In this document: in pieces, positions 60,684-64,000 of the stretch
Layout: each line of letters starts with the position of its first letter
How positions within the stretch are numbered: position 1 is the first letter of the stretch
DNA from: Lunularia cruciata
Lineage: Eukaryota > Streptophyta > Marchantiopsida > Lunulariales > Lunulariaceae
Direction: 5' to 3'
Length of the DNA stretch: 64,000 nt
Assembly (NCBI GenBank): GCA_948567375.1
Contig: OX419761.1
Coordinates: forward strand, 31,720,243 to 31,784,242
Made by a program: the position numbers and the translations under genes
The notes under the pieces: model-generated
The model's database searches: none
Told to the model about the DNA's origin: nothing
What the model saw: the letters and a program-made list of their open reading frames with translations, nothing else

Positions 60684-61400
60684 TCTAGGCTTGCATATGG
60701 TTACTTTCAATTTTGTGTGTGATTTCAAGCCTCTCACAAACCAATAACATGTATATTTGGAATTTTACATCATTGTGTTTTGGAATTGTGTGATGTAGAA
60801 CCAATCTATCTCAATTTTACAAATCTATCTCTTGTGGTTTGTGCATTCACAACTTGGAATCTTCCAATTATTACACTCTTGACTTCATCTCATGTTGAGA
60901 TCGGAGCAATAAATTATGACGAGCTTGCTCTACTCAAAATTATAATCATAGTTTTACCATTCCATCTAATTAGCTCAAAGCAAAGAATATCCATCTACAT
61001 CCATTTAGAAGATTTCTAGCTTTGAAGTACGACTCATAATAAACAAAAAATTCTACACTGTAAATTATTGCTTTCAATGGTTTAGGCTTTGTGAATTGCA
61101 CTTAAACTTCTCTCCCTTGAAAAGTTACTCTCTCCATTGTTGCTATTATTTACCCTCATGGTCACTCTCTTTCAACAATTGAGCAAAATGCTCCATCTAT
61201 TGTTGCATAGCAATGATAATCTTTTGTAATGTTACCATAGCTATTACTTGCAAACTTGCAATCAGGTTGGGTTAACACTTAAATGCAACAAGTCCATCCC
61301 TTTCCATAAGTTAGAATCTAAAGAATCAATGGTTCATAAGAGAAGGTAATTGAGTTTAGCAAATTTTAATTAAGTGTGAAATGATATTCTGGTAATACAA

Positions 61401-62179
61401 GAATACAAAAATCTTATTGATTTGGACAAAATAAATTTAGTGTTCCATACATTCTATTATTTTTATCTAATATCTATATAAAAAACCAAAAAGAGAAGTA
61501 ACGCAAATAAAAGATCACATTGAGATTTTAAAACGAGAGAAAATCTATCAAGAGCACAGAAGTACAAGAGATACTTAGACCCAACATGTAAAGCAATATT
61601 ACTTGAGAACGAGAACAATACCCACAAAGAGAGACCAATTTTCATGTTGGTGGGGCAAGCGTAAGATAACCCATGACACAAATGCTCCCCTTTACTTGGG
61701 CGCTTTGTGTGTGGTCAGATGGAGACTCGTAGCACAACCACATCCTCGTACTATGAAGGATACGTCAGCTCATCCACCGAAACAGTGTGTGTTGGAACAT
61801 GAAAATTGCCACCCCTCTTCTGATCGGAGCGAAGCAAATGAGCAGAAGCTGGAACATTCCCGCTATGCTGATTGTCAGAAGGGTGTCTACAATTCCTGCT
61901 AACACTGTATGTGGTTGAACCCACCACCGCCACTGTTTCAAAGTTCGTGAAGATTCAGGAGTCGAGACAGGGAATTTAAGTTTTGCGGTGGGAATTGGGA
62001 ATTTTAAATTCTGCCATGGGCGGAGCCAGTGGGGAAGGATTTGTAACGGTGCGGAAAAGAATGGTGGTTTGATCGCCAATGGGTTGGAATCTTGAGCAGA
62101 CTGTGGTGGGCATTTTGCTCTAAATTGAGCTGAAGTGGAAGGAATAGAGTAGCTGGAATTTACAGGAACACTGGAGGCC
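61401..62179. other. Spacer between the retroelement nest and the host gene
   Basis: About 780 bases contain no gene that I can support. The left part (to about 61.6 kb) is AT-rich and may be the end of the family C element. From about 61.65 kb the base composition becomes more balanced, as expected for the 5' flank of the gene at 62180. I see no convincing TATA box or other promoter motif. Confidence 0.4.
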
Positions 62180-64000
62180 ATGACGACACTCTGTTCTGTG
62201 CAGGCCGCTGTGTGCTCAGACCGTGTTTCAATTAAACATAATCAGCAAAGACATTTTGGTAGTGCGAAAAAAGTTCTTCTTTTTAGCTGGGCACATTATG
62301 TTCGAACTTTTCATAGTTCAATTGCCTCAAACTGGCAATTTACGAGTTCGTTGTACGTGAATTGTATTGTTAGATGTCACATTTCGTCTTGTAGGACTGT
62401 CAGCTTACTTTCACAAGTGGGCTTTGCGACCCATTTATCTGGAGATAGAGCTCTGTCAGTTTGGGCCGATAAGCCCAAACGAATCTCGAGTCGTGGTTCA
62501 ATTCAAAGAAATGGAATTCATCCGGGACATGTGGAGGTGGCAAATACAACTGAAACCAGTACCACGGCAGAAACTAAAGGTAGATCCTAAATCCCCGATT
62601 TAAGGCTGTTCAAATCAAGGTATTCATACTCAAAAAGTAACATACGCAATCGCTGTTCCACCTTTGGAAATCTGTATTGTGCCACTAAATTTTTGGTTCT
62701 AAGGCATTTAATTAAGAATAAGGTATTTTCTTGGTTCTCATGGAAAAAGTCAGGAATGAAGCTAGTCTGGTTCTTGTTTGGCCTATTGAAACGGATGAGA
62801 AACATGTAGACCTTACGTATTTTATTCCACGCTTTGTGCAGAAGTGATTCCAGAGTTAGCAAAGCTGCTTGACTTGGTGCCTCAACATTTACGTGAAAGA
62901 CTCCAAGATCATGAAGATATTGAGCATCTCGTGGAGATCGTCCTCGACCTGGGCCGAAAACCCATGGCTCGCTTTCCATCCGGAGATTGGTTTATATCAC
63001 AGGATATTGTCACTTTAGCTGACTTACAGCATGCAGTCTCACTGGTACTCGTTCCGTTCATGTCTTAGCTCCCATTTTCAACAGTTGATACGCAGCAAGA
63101 CTTTTGCTCCTTTAACTAGTACTGTTCAACATGATTTGGAGGTTGTCTTCTCCGCAACTTTTTCTTGGATCTCTTGTGTAATCAATTTTCTGTGAGTTCA
63201 ATGTTTGGAGCGGGAAGATGAACTGTCAACACAATGGTTGATTAATAACTGAATAGAAGGGGCTGAGTTGGTAATATGGACCTTCCCCAATAATATGTTT
63301 GTTTCTTCTTTTCCCTAAAAACCTGTGAAATGGGTTTCAGGTGGGAGAATTTGCAGACGACAACCGAGCGGGAATGGATCGAACTTTACACCGAATTAGT
63401 GCTATCAGAAACCGTGCTGGACGCATTGTAGGCCTTACTTGCAGGGTGGGACGTGCGATATCAGGTAGTGCAGAGATGGTCCGTGACTTGGTGGCCACTG
63501 GTGGTTCCTTATTGCTAATGGGGCCACCAGGTGTTGGGAAGACCACTGCTATCAGGTAGAAAATTTCAAAAACTTCTAGTTCCTTTCTGCTTAGAACTTC
63601 AATACTGCCGATGTCAAAAACAATTCTAGGTTTGTGTCTTTTTTCTTTGTAATCTTCTGTGATCTGAAGTTGATTGAACCTCACTTTCTCAGGGAGGTTG
63701 CAAGGATGCTGGCTAATGAGTATCACAAGAGGGTTGTCATAGTTGACACTTCAAATGAAATAGCTGGAGATGGGGATATTCCCCATCTCGGGATCGGCCG
63801 GGCCCGCAGAATGCAAGTACCTAGAGTGGAATTGCAGCATGAGGTAGGTTGTGAACATTAGCTATCCGTGTGTACATGTACCAATAATAAGCTTTCGACT
63901 AGGAGGCACATTTGGGGTATATTAACTTTCTAAACTAGTTCTATCACGCGTTCAGCTGCTGGAAATATTTGCCACAAACTATTCCTCTTTCCCTCCTAGG
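62180..64000 (+). CDS. SPD1: Plastid Ycf45/SPD1-type P-loop ATPase (SpoIIIAA-like), first four exons, gene continues past window
   Basis: Exons: 62180-62579, 62842-63044, 63341-63555, 63693-63843. All introns are GT...AG, and the total of 969 nt reads as 323 codons in one frame. A further acceptor AG at 63998-63999 probably opens exon 5. Residues 1 to about 130 are low in acidic residues at the start and rich in Ser/Arg, as in a chloroplast transit peptide. Next comes a family-typical segment ([20 protein letters not shown]), then [15 protein letters not shown], the Walker A loop GPPGVGKTT (residues 262-270), and [17 protein letters not shown] with [11 protein letters not shown]. The Walker B part lies beyond the window. 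Family knowledge: Arabidopsis SPD1 (At3g10420) is needed for plastid development in seedlings, and At1g73170 is a paralogue; which one this matches is unresolved. The start codon is the first in-frame ATG and is less certain than the domain. Confidence 0.88.

Larger units (their letters stand above)
59598..61400 (-). mobile_element. Family C Ty3/gypsy fragment, upstream part (outer host element)
   Basis: On the minus strand the first 160 bases encode PIYQISPKELGELQ, the segment that precedes RT in gypsy pol; the RT itself is at 12491 and leftward. The rest to about 61.4 kb is AT-rich and decayed. A stretch near 61130-61240 reads MQQQMEHFAQLLKESDHEGK on the minus strand, as at the start of a plant gypsy gag, so a leader and 5' LTR probably lie near 61.25-61.5 kb. 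I cannot fix that boundary. Confidence 0.55.

Noticed and set aside
1-64000. tRNA or rRNA genes, CRISPR arrays, bacterial operons.
   Set aside because: None seen by eye. The only tRNA-like matches are the retrotransposon primer sites.

Overview
This looks like nuclear DNA of a land plant with a large, retrotransposon-filled genome. A gymnosperm (conifer-like) genome is my best guess, but the sequence alone does not prove it. Almost all of the first 61.4 kb is fossil LTR-retrotransposon sequence, mostly elements nested inside one another. The only host gene I can support lies at the right edge (62180 to beyond 64000). It is a multi-exon gene for a plastid P-loop ATPase of the Ycf45/SPD1 (SpoIIIAA-like) family, read through four exons in one frame.

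Four element families carry the story; the letters are mine. Family A is an Athila/Tat-type (OTA clade) Ty3/gypsy element with 692-bp LTRs, a tRNA-Asp-like primer site, gag-protease-RT-RNase H-integrase, and an extra CCHC zinc-knuckle reading frame upstream of gag. Family B is a second, older Ty3/gypsy family with an unusual domain set: gag zinc knuckle, protease, a C5 cytosine DNA methyltransferase domain, RT, RNase H, integrase and a C-terminal PHD finger. Family C is a further degraded Ty3/gypsy element. Family E is a 3.7-3.8 kb element with TG...CA ends and 5-bp target duplications but no LTRs that I can find; it encodes a coiled-coil protein.

Layout: a plus-strand B copy fills 1-11391, interrupted by a pyrimidine-rich insertion (2456-4843) and a solo A LTR (6476-7163). 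From 11392 to about 61.4 kb everything sits inside a minus-strand C element. C is split by a solo A LTR (12492-13700 and 59356-59597), which is itself split by a minus-strand B copy (13701-59355). B is split by A2 (16136-42396) and by an LTR-less plus-strand A fragment (45919-57852). A2 contains E1 (16260-19998) and a second E copy (23737-39029). That E copy is split by A3 (25856-37457), and A3 contains E2 (32809-36586). The plus-strand A fragment is split by A4 (48219-57183), the youngest element here, whose two LTRs differ at about one base by eye. The deepest path has seven layers, and several joints are supported by target-site duplications.

The most notable system is family B. It carries both a DNA-methylation writer domain and a histone-reader-type PHD finger inside a gypsy polyprotein, and two independent copies in this window show the arrangement. 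All family A, B, C and E copies are described only as fossils.
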